Shown: positions 1-8,469, numbered from the stretch's first letter. The stretch is 33,958 nucleotides of DNA from Phocaeicola plebeius (GCF_003437535.1 NZ_QSQT01000034.1:1-33958), one strand, 5' to 3'. The notes: generated from the letters alone by a model not told the origin. A program made the numbers and translations.

Positions 1-48
1 TGAACGGATATCACCGGAAATGCTGAACGGGTATCCGCCGGAATATGC
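1..48. repeat. Near-duplicate of about 24 bp beside the CRISPR array
   Basis: Bases 1-23 and 24-48 are two head-to-tail copies of one degenerate unit; both start TGAACGG and end ATGC, with a few substitutions and a 2-bp length difference. A frame open from base 2 to a TAA at 53-55 could be the end of a gene cut by the window edge. However, the two copies fall in different phases of that frame, which argues against a protein repeat. The segment abuts the first CRISPR repeat, so it could also be leader DNA. Neither reading can be settled without the sequence to the left. Confidence 0.4.
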
Positions 49-68
49 AATTTAAGTGATGTAGAAAG

Positions 69-634
69 GTTGTTTCTAATGGTTCAAAGATACTAAAATG
101 AAAGCAAATCACAACTAAAGAGTAGAAGGTGTCTGTTATTGATAGTTGTTTCTAATGGTTCAAAGATACTAAAATGAAAGCAAATCACAACATATTGAGA
201 CTTTTTATTCTAGAAAAAAGTGTTGTTTCTAATGGTTCAAAGATACTAAAATGAAAGCAAATCACAACATTGTAATCAAAAAAGAGATATATTATGAGTT
301 GTTTCTAATGGTTCAAAGATACTAAAATGAAAGCAAATCACAACTAGGAACTAGTTCACACAAAGTAGGTGTAAGTTGTTTCTAATGGTTCAAAGATACT
401 AAAATGAAAGCAAATCACAACAGGTGTTTATTTTGTATGTATGATTTGTTGTTGTTTCTAATGGTTCAAAGATACTAAAATGAAAGCAAATCACAACAAT
501 AAGATTAATCTTAGTTTTTTACATCAAGTTGTTTCTAATGGTTCAAAGATACTAAAATGAAAGCAAATCACAACACAAGAAGACGGGAGCTCTTGGAGTG
601 ATAGTTGTTTCCCGTTGTTTAAAGATACTAAAAG
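69..634 (-). CRISPR. Type II-C-like CRISPR array, 7 spacers
   Basis: Seven identical 47-bp repeats start at 69, 145, 222, 298, 375, 451 and 528. They are separated by spacers of 29, 30, 29, 30, 29 and 30 bp, and a seventh spacer (575-603, 29 bp) leads into a decayed repeat at 604-634 that matches only over its first part. Read on the minus strand the repeat begins GTTGTGATTTGC and ends GAAACAAC, closely resembling the repeat I know from type II-C (Cas9) loci of Bacteroides fragilis. This, the 47-bp length and the roughly 30-bp spacers support type II-C and minus-strand transcription. No cas9, cas1, cas2 or tracrRNA is in the window; they would be expected to the left. The spacers are mostly AT-rich and I saw no match to them elsewhere in the window. 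Confidence 0.95.
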
Positions 635-675
635 TTTTTCTATATTTAAATATCATTTGTCCCTATAATAACACA

Positions 676-718
676 TAAAAAGCTGCCTCCACACCAGAGT
701 GTTGGAGACAGCCTTTCT
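676..718 (-). terminator. Rho-independent terminator of the PUL operon
   Basis: Arms at 682-694 and 701-712 form a stem (GCTGTCTCC pairing with GGAGGCAGC through one G-T wobble, extended by ACAC/GTGT) with a short loop. On the minus strand the stem is followed by a T-run (AAAA on the plus strand at 677-681). It lies 20-60 bp beyond the stop of the last PUL gene and separates the PUL from the CRISPR array, which appears to be transcribed in the same direction. Confidence 0.85.
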
Positions 719-737
719 TCATTAATAAAACCTATAA

Positions 738-1916
738 TTAATCAACCAAAGGGAACATAAAGCCTTTTCCATCATTGTCGTCAAACTTAGCCCCTGAAGG
801 AAGAGGGAGATGTTTGGCATTGTTACTGAAATCCCAAAGCATGGTTTCGTCCTCGGTGATTTCTCCTGTTTCAAGGTTGCGCTTCTTTCCGTTCAACGGA
901 TAATACAGCAGCAGATTTTCGTCACTTCCGTCTACCGTTTTCCACATGAACTGCTTCAACTGCTGGGGTGTGCGGGCTGTCTTCCAGAAACGGATTTCAC
1001 GAACCAGCTCATTCGTACCGCCAATCCAGAAACCCACCAGACCGTAAGGCCCTGTACGGATTTCACGGTCGGCCACCAGTTCGCCATTCACATATACGTA
1101 ATTTTTCTTACCGTCGTACACGAAAGCTATCATGTACCAGGTGTCGGGCTGCGCTGTAAAGACATCCGCCGGCACGTCAATCTGAGAACCACCAGTCTTA
1201 AACTGAAGTTGGTCGGGACGGATAGTCACGTCACCGAAGCGAGGATAGATTTCATCGAGTGCACCGGACCCAGACACGAGTTTGGTACCACAGATGGAAC
1301 GGTTGTTGCTCTGGTATGCACTACGGTTCACCATAACCTCCATCGTCCACTGGTCCACCTTGAAATCGTCCGGGAACATCTTGGCATCTTCACTGCCGTA
1401 TCCGTCAATGCGAAGACACTTCGTCTTGATGCGCTGCTCCAGTACAATCAGTGATTCAGATTCACTGTCAATCACGGGTACCGTACCGCCCCCCAGTTTT
1501 ACCGGCAAGGCGTAGCTTCCCTGCAAGGAGAATTTCACATCCTTGAACTTTACCGGCAGATATTGCAGTGTCTGCTTGGAGTTGAACACCACTTCCTTGC
1601 CCACCTCATACATTTCGGGCGGAAGCATCAGGTAATCCGTTCCGTGCTTCTTGTTGTATGCTTCCAGCTGCTCCTTGTTGCCGGCCTCTACCGTCACCGT
1701 CTTAGTATCATTTTCCTGCTGTACCAGTGATACGGTGATAGACTTCACGTCGACTTCCTTTCCTTCTTCCACGAATACCTGAGAAGATTCGCCAGTCTTG
1801 ATGTAAGCCCCCTGTGCCGACCGGTACTCACTGGTTGCATCCTTGTATAATTCATTCTGGCAGGAACAAATCAGCAAGGTTCCTGCGAATATGCTGAAAT
1901 ATAAATTCTTTTTCAT
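738..1916 (-). CDS. DUF1735/LamG-domain surface lipoprotein of the PUL
   Basis: A 392-residue predicted lipoprotein; the signal peptide ends in a lipobox with Cys19 (LLICSC). Residues about 45-150 resemble the DUF1735 beta-sandwich found beside GH18 enzymes in Bacteroides PULs. Residues about 165-350 look like a concanavalin/LamG-type fold (blocks around DQWTMEVMVN, DTWYMIAFVYDG and LVGFWIGGTNELVREIRFWK). Such proteins are thought to sit on the cell surface and bind glycan or glycoprotein. It is the last gene of the operon, 10 bp after the GH18 gene and just before the terminator. No catalytic motif is seen, so an accessory binding role (a surface glycan-binding protein) is inferred from family and position. 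The ATG start is supported by the signal peptide. Confidence 0.85.
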   Translation of the reverse strand: MKKNLYFSIFAGTLLICSCQNELYKDATSEYRSAQGAYIKTGESSQVFVEEGKEVDVKSITVSLVQQENDTKTVTVEAGNKEQLEAYNKKHGTDYLMLPPEMYEVGKEVVFNSKQTLQYLPVKFKDVKFSLQGSYALPVKLGGGTVPVIDSESESLIVLEQRIKTKCLRIDGYGSEDAKMFPDDFKVDQWTMEVMVNRSAYQSNNRSICGTKLVSGSGALDEIYPRFGDVTIRPDQLQFKTGGSQIDVPADVFTAQPDTWYMIAFVYDGKKNYVYVNGELVADREIRTGPYGLVGFWIGGTNELVREIRFWKTARTPQQLKQFMWKTVDGSDENLLLYYPLNGKKRNLETGEITEDETMLWDFSNNAKHLPLPSGAKFDDNDGKGFMFPLVD

Positions 1917-1926
1917 AATTCAAATT

Positions 1927-3030
1927 TTAATCTAACTTACCCGGATAAACCACATTTCCCAAGCGCAAGGCTTCTCTGAGCCATTTGTAAGGAGGTGTAT
2001 TTCCATAGTCGTATTCCATGTGATACGTACCGATGCCACCGATGCGTCTGCCGTCGGGAAGGTCCAGCGTGGCATAATCAAAAATCTGACGTCCTTCCGG
2101 ATAAGCATTGATTTCCGGACGTACGCTGGTGTACTCATCTACTCCACCTGTCTGCCAGCCTTGCTCAAACTCTACGGTGATAATGGTCTTCCGCTCCCAG
2201 TTTTCAAGGTGAGGCTGATTGATTTTCCTAAGGACCTGTGCGGTGGAACGTTCCCAGTATGCCTGATAAATATAGTGGTCGATGTACTTGGAAGCCTCGG
2301 TAGAAAGTTTCTCAGGCTGACCGTCCATTACCAGCATTCTGCCGGCCGGACGCAAACGGTCTGAAAGGGTTTTGATAAATACGAACATGTCCGTATTGCC
2401 CGAAGTTTCGCTGATCATCTCACCGTTGGCCATCGAACCTGAATGACCATAGCCGGGCTCATAGTCAATGTCGAAACCGTCCAGGTTGTACTTCTCAATG
2501 GTATCGCAGATGGCATTTGCATAGGCCTTCACGCCTTCCACAAAATTGCCCCCTCCTTTTTCTTCAATCCAGTATTTCTTCGGTTCCTGTCCCGGAGGAG
2601 TCATCTGGTCGCCCAGGTCCTGTACAATCCAGCACAACAGCGCTTTTCCGCCCTTGATTTCCTGAAAGAACTTCAAGTCTTTTTTCTGTTCTTCCGAAAG
2701 GTTTCCACGCGTACCCCACAAGGATACGAAGTCCACGCTGTCGGGCAGCATCTTCAGGTAGTTCTGCGCATTGCTGCCTCGTCCGGTCCAGTTGCCGAAC
2801 CAGCCGAATCCCTTCACATGAGGCGCCTGACGGTATTCTCTCAGTTTGGCAAAATAGTCACGCATGGAGGGAGTCAGGTCGGCTTCACTTTCCGCCTCCA
2901 GCAAGGGAATGTATTTTTCCAGGTTCTCCTGGTTTTCGAACGTTTCTCTTTCAGGCATGTTCCATTCGGAACAGGCCACGAAGCCTGCCGCCAGCAGCAG
3001 GGCTCCTGCATATCTTATGATTTTTTTCAT
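1927..3030 (-). CDS. GH18 endo-beta-N-acetylglucosaminidase lipoprotein
   Basis: A 367-residue lipoprotein (lipobox Cys20) with a GH18 TIM barrel. The catalytic signature DxxDxDxE is intact at residues 184-191 (DGFDIDYE), giving Glu191 as proton donor and Asp189 as the partner that stabilises the oxazolinium intermediate. A later YIYQAYW block fits the QxY substrate contact. Enzymes of this type cut the chitobiose core of N-glycans (GlcNAc-beta-1,4-GlcNAc) and release the glycan from glycoproteins at the surface of Bacteroides. The neighbouring SusC/SusD pair and DUF1735/LamG protein match known N-glycan PULs in content. Whether it prefers high-mannose or complex glycans cannot be read here; no mannosidase, sialidase or galactosidase accompanies it. 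A chitinase role is less likely given the short single-domain form and the context. Confidence 0.9.
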   Translation of the reverse strand: MKKIIRYAGALLLAAGFVACSEWNMPERETFENQENLEKYIPLLEAESEADLTPSMRDYFAKLREYRQAPHVKGFGWFGNWTGRGSNAQNYLKMLPDSVDFVSLWGTRGNLSEEQKKDLKFFQEIKGGKALLCWIVQDLGDQMTPPGQEPKKYWIEEKGGGNFVEGVKAYANAICDTIEKYNLDGFDIDYEPGYGHSGSMANGEMISETSGNTDMFVFIKTLSDRLRPAGRMLVMDGQPEKLSTEASKYIDHYIYQAYWERSTAQVLRKINQPHLENWERKTIITVEFEQGWQTGGVDEYTSVRPEINAYPEGRQIFDYATLDLPDGRRIGGIGTYHMEYDYGNTPPYKWLREALRLGNVVYPGKLD

Positions 3031-3067
3031 CGCTTCATTTGTTACACTTTTCCATAAAACTCATTTC

Positions 3068-4678
3068 TCATTTCGGCTGTTTGGGACGGTTGTTGCGCAC
3101 CCACCACAGCTTGGTTGCTCCCTGGTCTTCCCCACCCAGCAGCGCAGGCACTTCCGACATGTTGGGATTTGTACCATATTCTGCCGGAGCAAAGCGGAAT
3201 CTTTCGGGCGTAATGGCATCTTCTTCACCTCCTATGCTCACGTAAGCTTTGTCATAAGCCGGTTTGAGCAGGTAAGGATAGCCCGTCCGGCGATATTCAG
3301 TCCAGGCTTCCACGGCATTGGGATAGAGTGCCAGGTATTTCTGGGTAATGATTTTCTGCAACTTCACTTCGTCCGAATCCGCATCGTTCCACTTGGGAGA
3401 CACATTTCCGGTAGAAAGCTTGCAGGAATACTGACGGTTGTAAGGCAACATAGACCGGCTGATGTCATAAGGAAAGTCTGTAACCTCCAGATAGGCAGCC
3501 ACTCCGCTTACTCCGTTTTCTTCGAACGACTTGGTAACACCTTCTTCATACAGTGCTTTCGGATTACCTCCTGCCAGTTTGTAAAGTGCGGCTTCTGCCT
3601 TCAGGAAAGACACTTCCGAAGCACGCAACCAGAACAAAGGAGAAGCCGCATCGACCTTGGGCTTGGAGGCTCCCGTCTTGGCTGCGGAGCTAAGGGCATT
3701 GTTGTTCGTAGGAGGAAGAGGCATGAAATAGCCGTAAGAATCGGACGTGAACAAGGCACCCAGACGCGGATCGTCATACCCCTGCATGTAGGCCCAGATG
3801 GTAGCTCCCAGGCGACATTCTCCGTAGTCCTCTACAGTCGGCAGCATGGAGTTCATCAGCGGCAACTTGTCCGTACTCCGTATTTTGGCCTCCTGTGCCA
3901 CGGTTTCAATGACACCTCCGTGAGAAGGGTCAAGGGCGAACGTGATGTATTCCTTTGCCAGTGCCTCGTCCTTGAAATGCACGCGGACGGCTATGCGCAA
4001 CATGAGCGAGTTAGCCAGTCGTACCCAGTTGGAAGCGTTTCCGTTATAAATTACATCGTACGACGGAAGCACTTTCGATGCGGTATTGACCAGCAGCAGC
4101 GAAGCATCCTTCAAATCGGCCAGCATCGCCTTGTACACGGTCTCCTGAGAATCCAGTTTCGGGGCAATGTCTCCGTTGCCGGCATTGGTATATACAATCG
4201 GGCCGAACACATCCGTCGCACGGAGCCAGGCAGTCACCTTGACAATGTTGGCTACAGCCTGCACTTCCTTGTCGGCAGGGTCTTCCGAATTCTTCGTATG
4301 CTTGTAGATGTCATTCCATGCACGGAACAGTTTCGAATAGAAATTCTGGTAGGCATAGCTCATACGGGCATCCGTAAAGTTCCACGTAGCCTCCGTGTTG
4401 AAATTCCAGTTGTTGTTCATGCCCCAGTAACCGATGTAGTTGCCGGCCGACATGATGTCCGTATTGGCCAGGTCGTTACCCGGTCCTGTCGATTCAGTGG
4501 GCGAACCGATGGGAATAACCAGCTTCTGCATGTCCATGAAAGGAGCCCCATACAGCAGTCCGCCCGTCTTCATTCCTTCTTCCGTCACACCATAGATATT
4601 TGTATTGATCTGCTCATAGTTGCAAGATGCAAGTGCCAATACGGAGAATACAGGTATCAAATAGTTTCTTATCTTCAT
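3068..4678 (-). CDS. SusD-like outer-membrane glycan-binding lipoprotein
   Basis: A 536-residue lipoprotein (lipobox Cys19, LALASC) of the SusD/RagB superfamily. The opening after the lipobox (NYEQINTNIYGVT) and the block GAPFMDMQKLVIP resemble the SusD-like group with the PF12771-type fold. The family binds oligosaccharides and acts as a lid on the partner SusC transporter. It lies directly after susC (25-bp gap) and before the GH18 gene, the usual PUL order. The specific ligand is inferred, from the GH18 neighbour, to be an N-glycan fragment. Length is normal for the family and no truncation is visible. Confidence 0.93.
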   Translation of the reverse strand: MKIRNYLIPVFSVLALASCNYEQINTNIYGVTEEGMKTGGLLYGAPFMDMQKLVIPIGSPTESTGPGNDLANTDIMSAGNYIGYWGMNNNWNFNTEATWNFTDARMSYAYQNFYSKLFRAWNDIYKHTKNSEDPADKEVQAVANIVKVTAWLRATDVFGPIVYTNAGNGDIAPKLDSQETVYKAMLADLKDASLLLVNTASKVLPSYDVIYNGNASNWVRLANSLMLRIAVRVHFKDEALAKEYITFALDPSHGGVIETVAQEAKIRSTDKLPLMNSMLPTVEDYGECRLGATIWAYMQGYDDPRLGALFTSDSYGYFMPLPPTNNNALSSAAKTGASKPKVDAASPLFWLRASEVSFLKAEAALYKLAGGNPKALYEEGVTKSFEENGVSGVAAYLEVTDFPYDISRSMLPYNRQYSCKLSTGNVSPKWNDADSDEVKLQKIITQKYLALYPNAVEAWTEYRRTGYPYLLKPAYDKAYVSIGGEEDAITPERFRFAPAEYGTNPNMSEVPALLGGEDQGATKLWWVRNNRPKQPK

Positions 4679-4703
4679 ATTATACGTTGTTTTTCATGAT
4701 TTG

Positions 4704-7700
4704 TTAGAATCCAAATTTAAGGCTCACTCCATACGTGCGCTGGCTGGGCAACATAAAGTAATCGTATCCCTGTCCGAAGGTACCGGTAGAAGCCGTCAGT
4801 TCCGGATCAAAAGGAGCTTTGTTGTAAATCATCCAGAGGTTGGTGCCATACACGGAAAGGTTCACGCTATGGAACGGGGTACCCTTGAACCAGGAATTAG
4901 GGAAGGTGTATCCCAGACTGGCTTCCTGCAGGCGGACGTTGGTAGCAGAGTACACATTATACGCATCCAGGTTCACCACCGATTCATAATAGTCTTTTGG
5001 CTGAACTGCCACATTGCCCACCATGACTTTTCCGGCATCGCGTGCATCGGCCGAGGCCTGCGACACACCGAACTGGTCGAGCACGGCCTGTGTCTTGGAT
5101 ATCACGATACCTCCCAGACGGGCAGTCACAAGGAAGTTCAGGTTAAAGCCTTTGTAGGTAAAGCCGTTTTTCCAGCCCAGGTTCCACTTGGCATTGACAC
5201 TACCCAGCTTGTAGGGTTCCGTAGATTCCGTGGTTATGGTCTGGCCTTCATTGTACACGATGTAGCCATCCTGATCACGTTTCAGGCGTTCTTCCGCATA
5301 TATCGTACCCACTTCTTCTCCTTCGCGCAGGCGGAAACGTCCCACCTTGATGTCGCTCAGGTCGAGTGCCTCTCCGGTCACGGGGTTCTTCACGTTCGAA
5401 GCCAGTTCGATGATTTTATTGCGGTTGGCAGTAGCTGTCAGCGAGGTACTGTATGAGAAATTGCCAAAGGTCTGGTCGTATCCCAGCGTCAGTTCGATAC
5501 CCCGGTTTTCCACGTTACCAGCCTGCACGAACATATAGTCATAACCCGACGTTTCCGACAGCTTGGCTTCGAGCAACTGGTCGTAGGTATTCGATTTATA
5601 CAGCGTCACACCCAACGACACGGTATTGTTCAGCCACTTGGAGTCGATACCTACTTCATAAGAGCGGGTTCTTTCCGGCTTCAGCTCCGGCAGCGGATAA
5701 TACTTGAAAGGTTTGATTACACCACCTTCAATGGTGTGCGTTATGGTGCCGGGAGTCAGTCCGGTGTAAGGAATAGGCGAACCCACCTCCGTATAGGAAG
5801 CACGTACTTTCAGGAAGCCCAGCACCGGTGAAATGGACTGGCGCATGGTTTCGGGTAACAGGTCGGTTACGATGGCCGAAAGTCCGACAGAAGGATAGAA
5901 TATCCAGGGCGACTTGCTGTTGACCAGCTGAGAAGGCTTGTCGGCACGACCGGTCAGTGTGAGATACACGGCCGATTTCCACGAGATTTCCGCAGAACCG
6001 AACACACCGAGGTTCATCTTACGGTTGTCACCACCCGTCTGTGAAGGCACACCGGTAGAAGGGTCTATGTTGTCATAGGCAAACAGATTCGGCACCAGAA
6101 GCAACTGTCCACCGTATCCTCTTCCCTTCGTATCGTATTCTTCAAAAGAAGCACCCACGTTGACATTGGCATAAAAGTCTCCGGCAAAAGGCTTCGAAAG
6201 GTTGGCCATGATGTCTGCATATTTCTGGCGGAAAGTCTCATTCGAATAAGCATAACGTCCCAGCGGCTTGGCAAACGTACCGTGTGTAGAGGCATAACGC
6301 TTGTCTTCCTTCTCCGTGTAGGTATTATCCAGACGGCCTCGTGCACTCACGTTCAGGTAATCGGTAATTTCATATTTCAACGATGCATACAGCATGTAGC
6401 GGTCTTTCACCTCAGGACGCAAATTGCGGTAAGCCACCCAGTAAGGGTTCTGCACAGCCATACCGAAGTCGCCCGGTGTCCACGACTGCACATTGTAGCC
6501 CAGCTCGGCATCATAGCGTTCGAAATACGTTTCCTTCTCAAAATTCTCTCCGCGCGGATACAGATAAGCTCCCAGAAGAGGGTTGAAATACGTACCGTAG
6601 GACAGCATGTTGTTGTAATACTCACGCACGTAGCTGGCAGACAAGTCCATGGTCAGCTTATCGTTGAAGAACTTGGTGGTATTTCGCACCATGGCATTGT
6701 AGCGGTGGTATTTGTTGTTGGGCACGATACCCTTGGCATTGACCGCCGAACCGGACACATACGTCTGGTTCTTGTCATTTCCCACAGACAGATTAAAAGA
6801 GTTGGTAAAAGTGGTTCCGGTATTGAAGAAGTCGGCCGGATTATATGAAGAAGGTACCGGCAGTTTTTCTCCCCACGAGGCAGCCTCCCCACTCACGTTT
6901 CCGTAGGTGTTCTGAAAGCGTGGCAGCACGAAAGGATTCGAGAATTCAGCCGATGACGACACGTTGACACTCACCTTTCCGGCAGCACCTTTCTTCGTGG
7001 TAATCAGGATGACACCGTTGGCCGCATTGGCTCCGTAGAGTGCAGCAGCCGAGGGACCTGTCAGCACCGACAGACTTTCAATATCTTCAGGGTTGAAGCT
7101 GGCAATACCTTCACTCGACGTACGTCCTGCACCGAAGCCCGTACCGTCGCCTGTGCGGTCGGCCTGATTGCCCATGGGCACACCGTCAATCACATACAGC
7201 ACGTTGTTGTCTCCCTTGATAGACTTGTTTCCACGCATCACCACGCGGGTACCTCCACCCACACCCGAAGCACTACGCTGGATACTCACACCGGCTACTT
7301 TTCCGTTCAGGCTGTTCACGAAGTTGGCATCCTTCACCTTTGTCAGCACATCATTCTTCACCTCCTGCACGTTGTAGCTCAAAGCCTTCTGTGAGCGCTT
7401 GATACCCAATGCCGTTACCACTACTTCATCCAGTTGTTCGGTATCTTCCTTCATGACCAGAACACCCAGTGTTTCCTTGGCAGAAACCGTCAGGTTCTGA
7501 TACCCCACGTAAGAGATTTCGAGTGCGGCCCCTTCGCCTGCGGACAAGGTAAAGTTCCCGTCCATGTCGGTAATCGTACCGTTTCCGGTACCCTTTTCCA
7601 GCACGCTCACCCCTACCAGAGGTTCTCCGTTGACGTCAACGACTGTTCCACTCACTGTGATTTTGTTTGCTTGCGCCGACACCTGTACGGGAGACGCACT

Positions 7701-7790
7701 GGCTCCTCGCGGAAGGTTGGCATAGGCCGCATTTCCTCCCTGACTTATCAGCAAAAGGAATAGCAGCTGAGTAGCTCTTTCTATTTTCAT
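4704..7790 (-). CDS. SusC-like TonB-dependent outer-membrane transporter
   Basis: A 1028-residue SusC/RagA-family TonB-dependent transporter. After the signal peptide, residues about 45-120 form a carboxypeptidase-D-regulatory-like domain (VSGTVVDVNGEPLVGVSV). The TonB-box region LDEVVVTALG follows, then the plug domain (about 130-270, with VLYVIDGVPMG and GPSAAALYGANAANGVILITTKKG), then the 22-strand beta barrel ending in an aromatic residue (SLKFGF). It imports oligosaccharides into the periplasm using TonB energy and pairs with the SusD protein encoded next. It is the first gene of the PUL; a consensus promoter lies about 365 bp upstream, leaving a long untranslated leader. No ECF-sigma/anti-sigma pair, HTCS or SusR-type regulator gene adjoins it in the window, and the plug is preceded by no extra signalling (STN) domain. 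Confidence 0.96.
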   Translation of the reverse strand: MKIERATQLLFLLLISQGGNAAYANLPRGASASPVQVSAQANKITVSGTVVDVNGEPLVGVSVLEKGTGNGTITDMDGNFTLSAGEGAALEISYVGYQNLTVSAKETLGVLVMKEDTEQLDEVVVTALGIKRSQKALSYNVQEVKNDVLTKVKDANFVNSLNGKVAGVSIQRSASGVGGGTRVVMRGNKSIKGDNNVLYVIDGVPMGNQADRTGDGTGFGAGRTSSEGIASFNPEDIESLSVLTGPSAAALYGANAANGVILITTKKGAAGKVSVNVSSSAEFSNPFVLPRFQNTYGNVSGEAASWGEKLPVPSSYNPADFFNTGTTFTNSFNLSVGNDKNQTYVSGSAVNAKGIVPNNKYHRYNAMVRNTTKFFNDKLTMDLSASYVREYYNNMLSYGTYFNPLLGAYLYPRGENFEKETYFERYDAELGYNVQSWTPGDFGMAVQNPYWVAYRNLRPEVKDRYMLYASLKYEITDYLNVSARGRLDNTYTEKEDKRYASTHGTFAKPLGRYAYSNETFRQKYADIMANLSKPFAGDFYANVNVGASFEEYDTKGRGYGGQLLLVPNLFAYDNIDPSTGVPSQTGGDNRKMNLGVFGSAEISWKSAVYLTLTGRADKPSQLVNSKSPWIFYPSVGLSAIVTDLLPETMRQSISPVLGFLKVRASYTEVGSPIPYTGLTPGTITHTIEGGVIKPFKYYPLPELKPERTRSYEVGIDSKWLNNTVSLGVTLYKSNTYDQLLEAKLSETSGYDYMFVQAGNVENRGIELTLGYDQTFGNFSYSTSLTATANRNKIIELASNVKNPVTGEALDLSDIKVGRFRLREGEEVGTIYAEERLKRDQDGYIVYNEGQTITTESTEPYKLGSVNAKWNLGWKNGFTYKGFNLNFLVTARLGGIVISKTQAVLDQFGVSQASADARDAGKVMVGNVAVQPKDYYESVVNLDAYNVYSATNVRLQEASLGYTFPNSWFKGTPFHSVNLSVYGTNLWMIYNKAPFDPELTASTGTFGQGYDYFMLPSQRTYGVSLKFGF

Positions 7791-7841
7791 AGATGATTTA
7801 AGATTTTGTTGGACAATTAAGTTTAGTTATCGCGGTTTAGT

Positions 7842-7878
7842 GGTACCCTGAGGAAGGGAATTCCCCTCCTCAGGTACC
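7842..7878 (-). promoter_or_regulatory. Strong hairpin in the PUL mRNA leader
   Basis: The arms 7842-7860 and 7861-7878 fold into a stem of about 16-17 pairs with one bulge and one mismatch (GGTACC and TGAGGA blocks plus a central GGGAATTCCC). It lies about 52 bases upstream of the susC ATG on the minus-strand transcript. No U-run follows it on either strand, so it is not a classic intrinsic terminator. A role in mRNA stability, translation control or binding of a small RNA is possible but unproven. Confidence 0.6.
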
Positions 7879-8152
7879 GGTAAAAAAAAGTCTAGTTTGG
7901 TTTTTGTTAAAAAAATGGGTGTAACATTCCTGCACAGGTACTTCCCTGAACTGTAAAAACAGTCTGCGGGCCGTATCTGTCCTGCTTGTCAGTTGTATTC
8001 TCCAATTCCAGAAGAACGCTTTCTCTATCCTTTTAAATAATGATACAGGCTCGGTTTATTATCGGCCTTACGAAGTGATTTTTTTCTGTAGTTTAGCTTA
8101 AGCTCGTTCAGTTTGTGTCCGTAAAAACAAGGTCGGTAGTTTTATCGGGCTG

Positions 8153-8183
8153 CAAATATATGCAATTTTTATAAACTTACAAA
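8153..8183 (-). promoter_or_regulatory. Bacteroides-type promoter of the PUL
   Basis: On the minus strand a -33 box TTTG (8183-8180) is followed after exactly 19 bases by a -7 box TATATTTG (8160-8153), a full match to the Bacteroides consensus TTTG-N19-21-TAnnTTTG. Transcription would start near 8146, giving a leader of roughly 355 bases before the susC ATG. The rest of the leader (7879-8145) holds no gene I can support. Confidence 0.8.
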
Positions 8184-8190
8184 CATTTAT

Positions 8191-8239
8191 AAAAGAAAAA
8201 GAGAAAATCAACGATATTTATACCGTTTGATTTTCTCTT
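8191..8239 (-). terminator. Terminator after the tRNA-Arg pair
   Basis: Perfect 13-bp arms (8199-8211 and 8227-8239, AAGAGAAAATCAA and its complement) with a 15-base loop are followed on the minus strand by a U-rich tract (8200-8191). This ends the tRNA-Arg transcript 9 bp past the second tRNA. It stops reading into the PUL promoter, which begins only 8 bp beyond. Confidence 0.8.
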
Positions 8240-8247
8240 ATTTTCCG

Positions 8248-8321
<74 letters not shown>

Positions 8322-8347
8322 ATCCTTGTAATTTGTAAAGCTTTCAG

Positions 8348-8421
<74 letters not shown>

Positions 8422-8437
8422 ATCCTTAATTGCGGTG

Positions 8438-8469
8438 CAAAAGTATACTTTTATTTTGAATTACACAAA
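8438..8469 (-). promoter_or_regulatory. Promoter of the tRNA-Arg pair
   Basis: On the minus strand TTTG (8469-8466) is followed after 20 bases by TACTTTTG (8445-8438), a complete Bacteroides consensus promoter. The -7 box ends 16 bp before the first tRNA, as expected for a short tRNA leader. Confidence 0.82.

Noticed and set aside
2864..4699. A 611-codon plus-strand open frame opposite the GH18 and SusD genes
   Set aside because: It lies antisense to two well-recognised genes, has no recognisable domain, and has no promoter; its length follows from the base composition.
8112..8144. Plus-strand promoter-like TTTG-N21-TAGTTTTA within the PUL promoter region
   Set aside because: The last base of the -7 box differs and it would read away from the susC leader toward the tRNA pair, so it cannot produce an antisense RNA to the leader; nothing supports a transcript.
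7800..8150. An antisense small RNA gene in the susC leader
   Set aside because: I searched the plus strand for TTTG/TAnnTTTG pairs that would read toward susC's complement and found none convincing; the idea stays only as a test in the leader finding.
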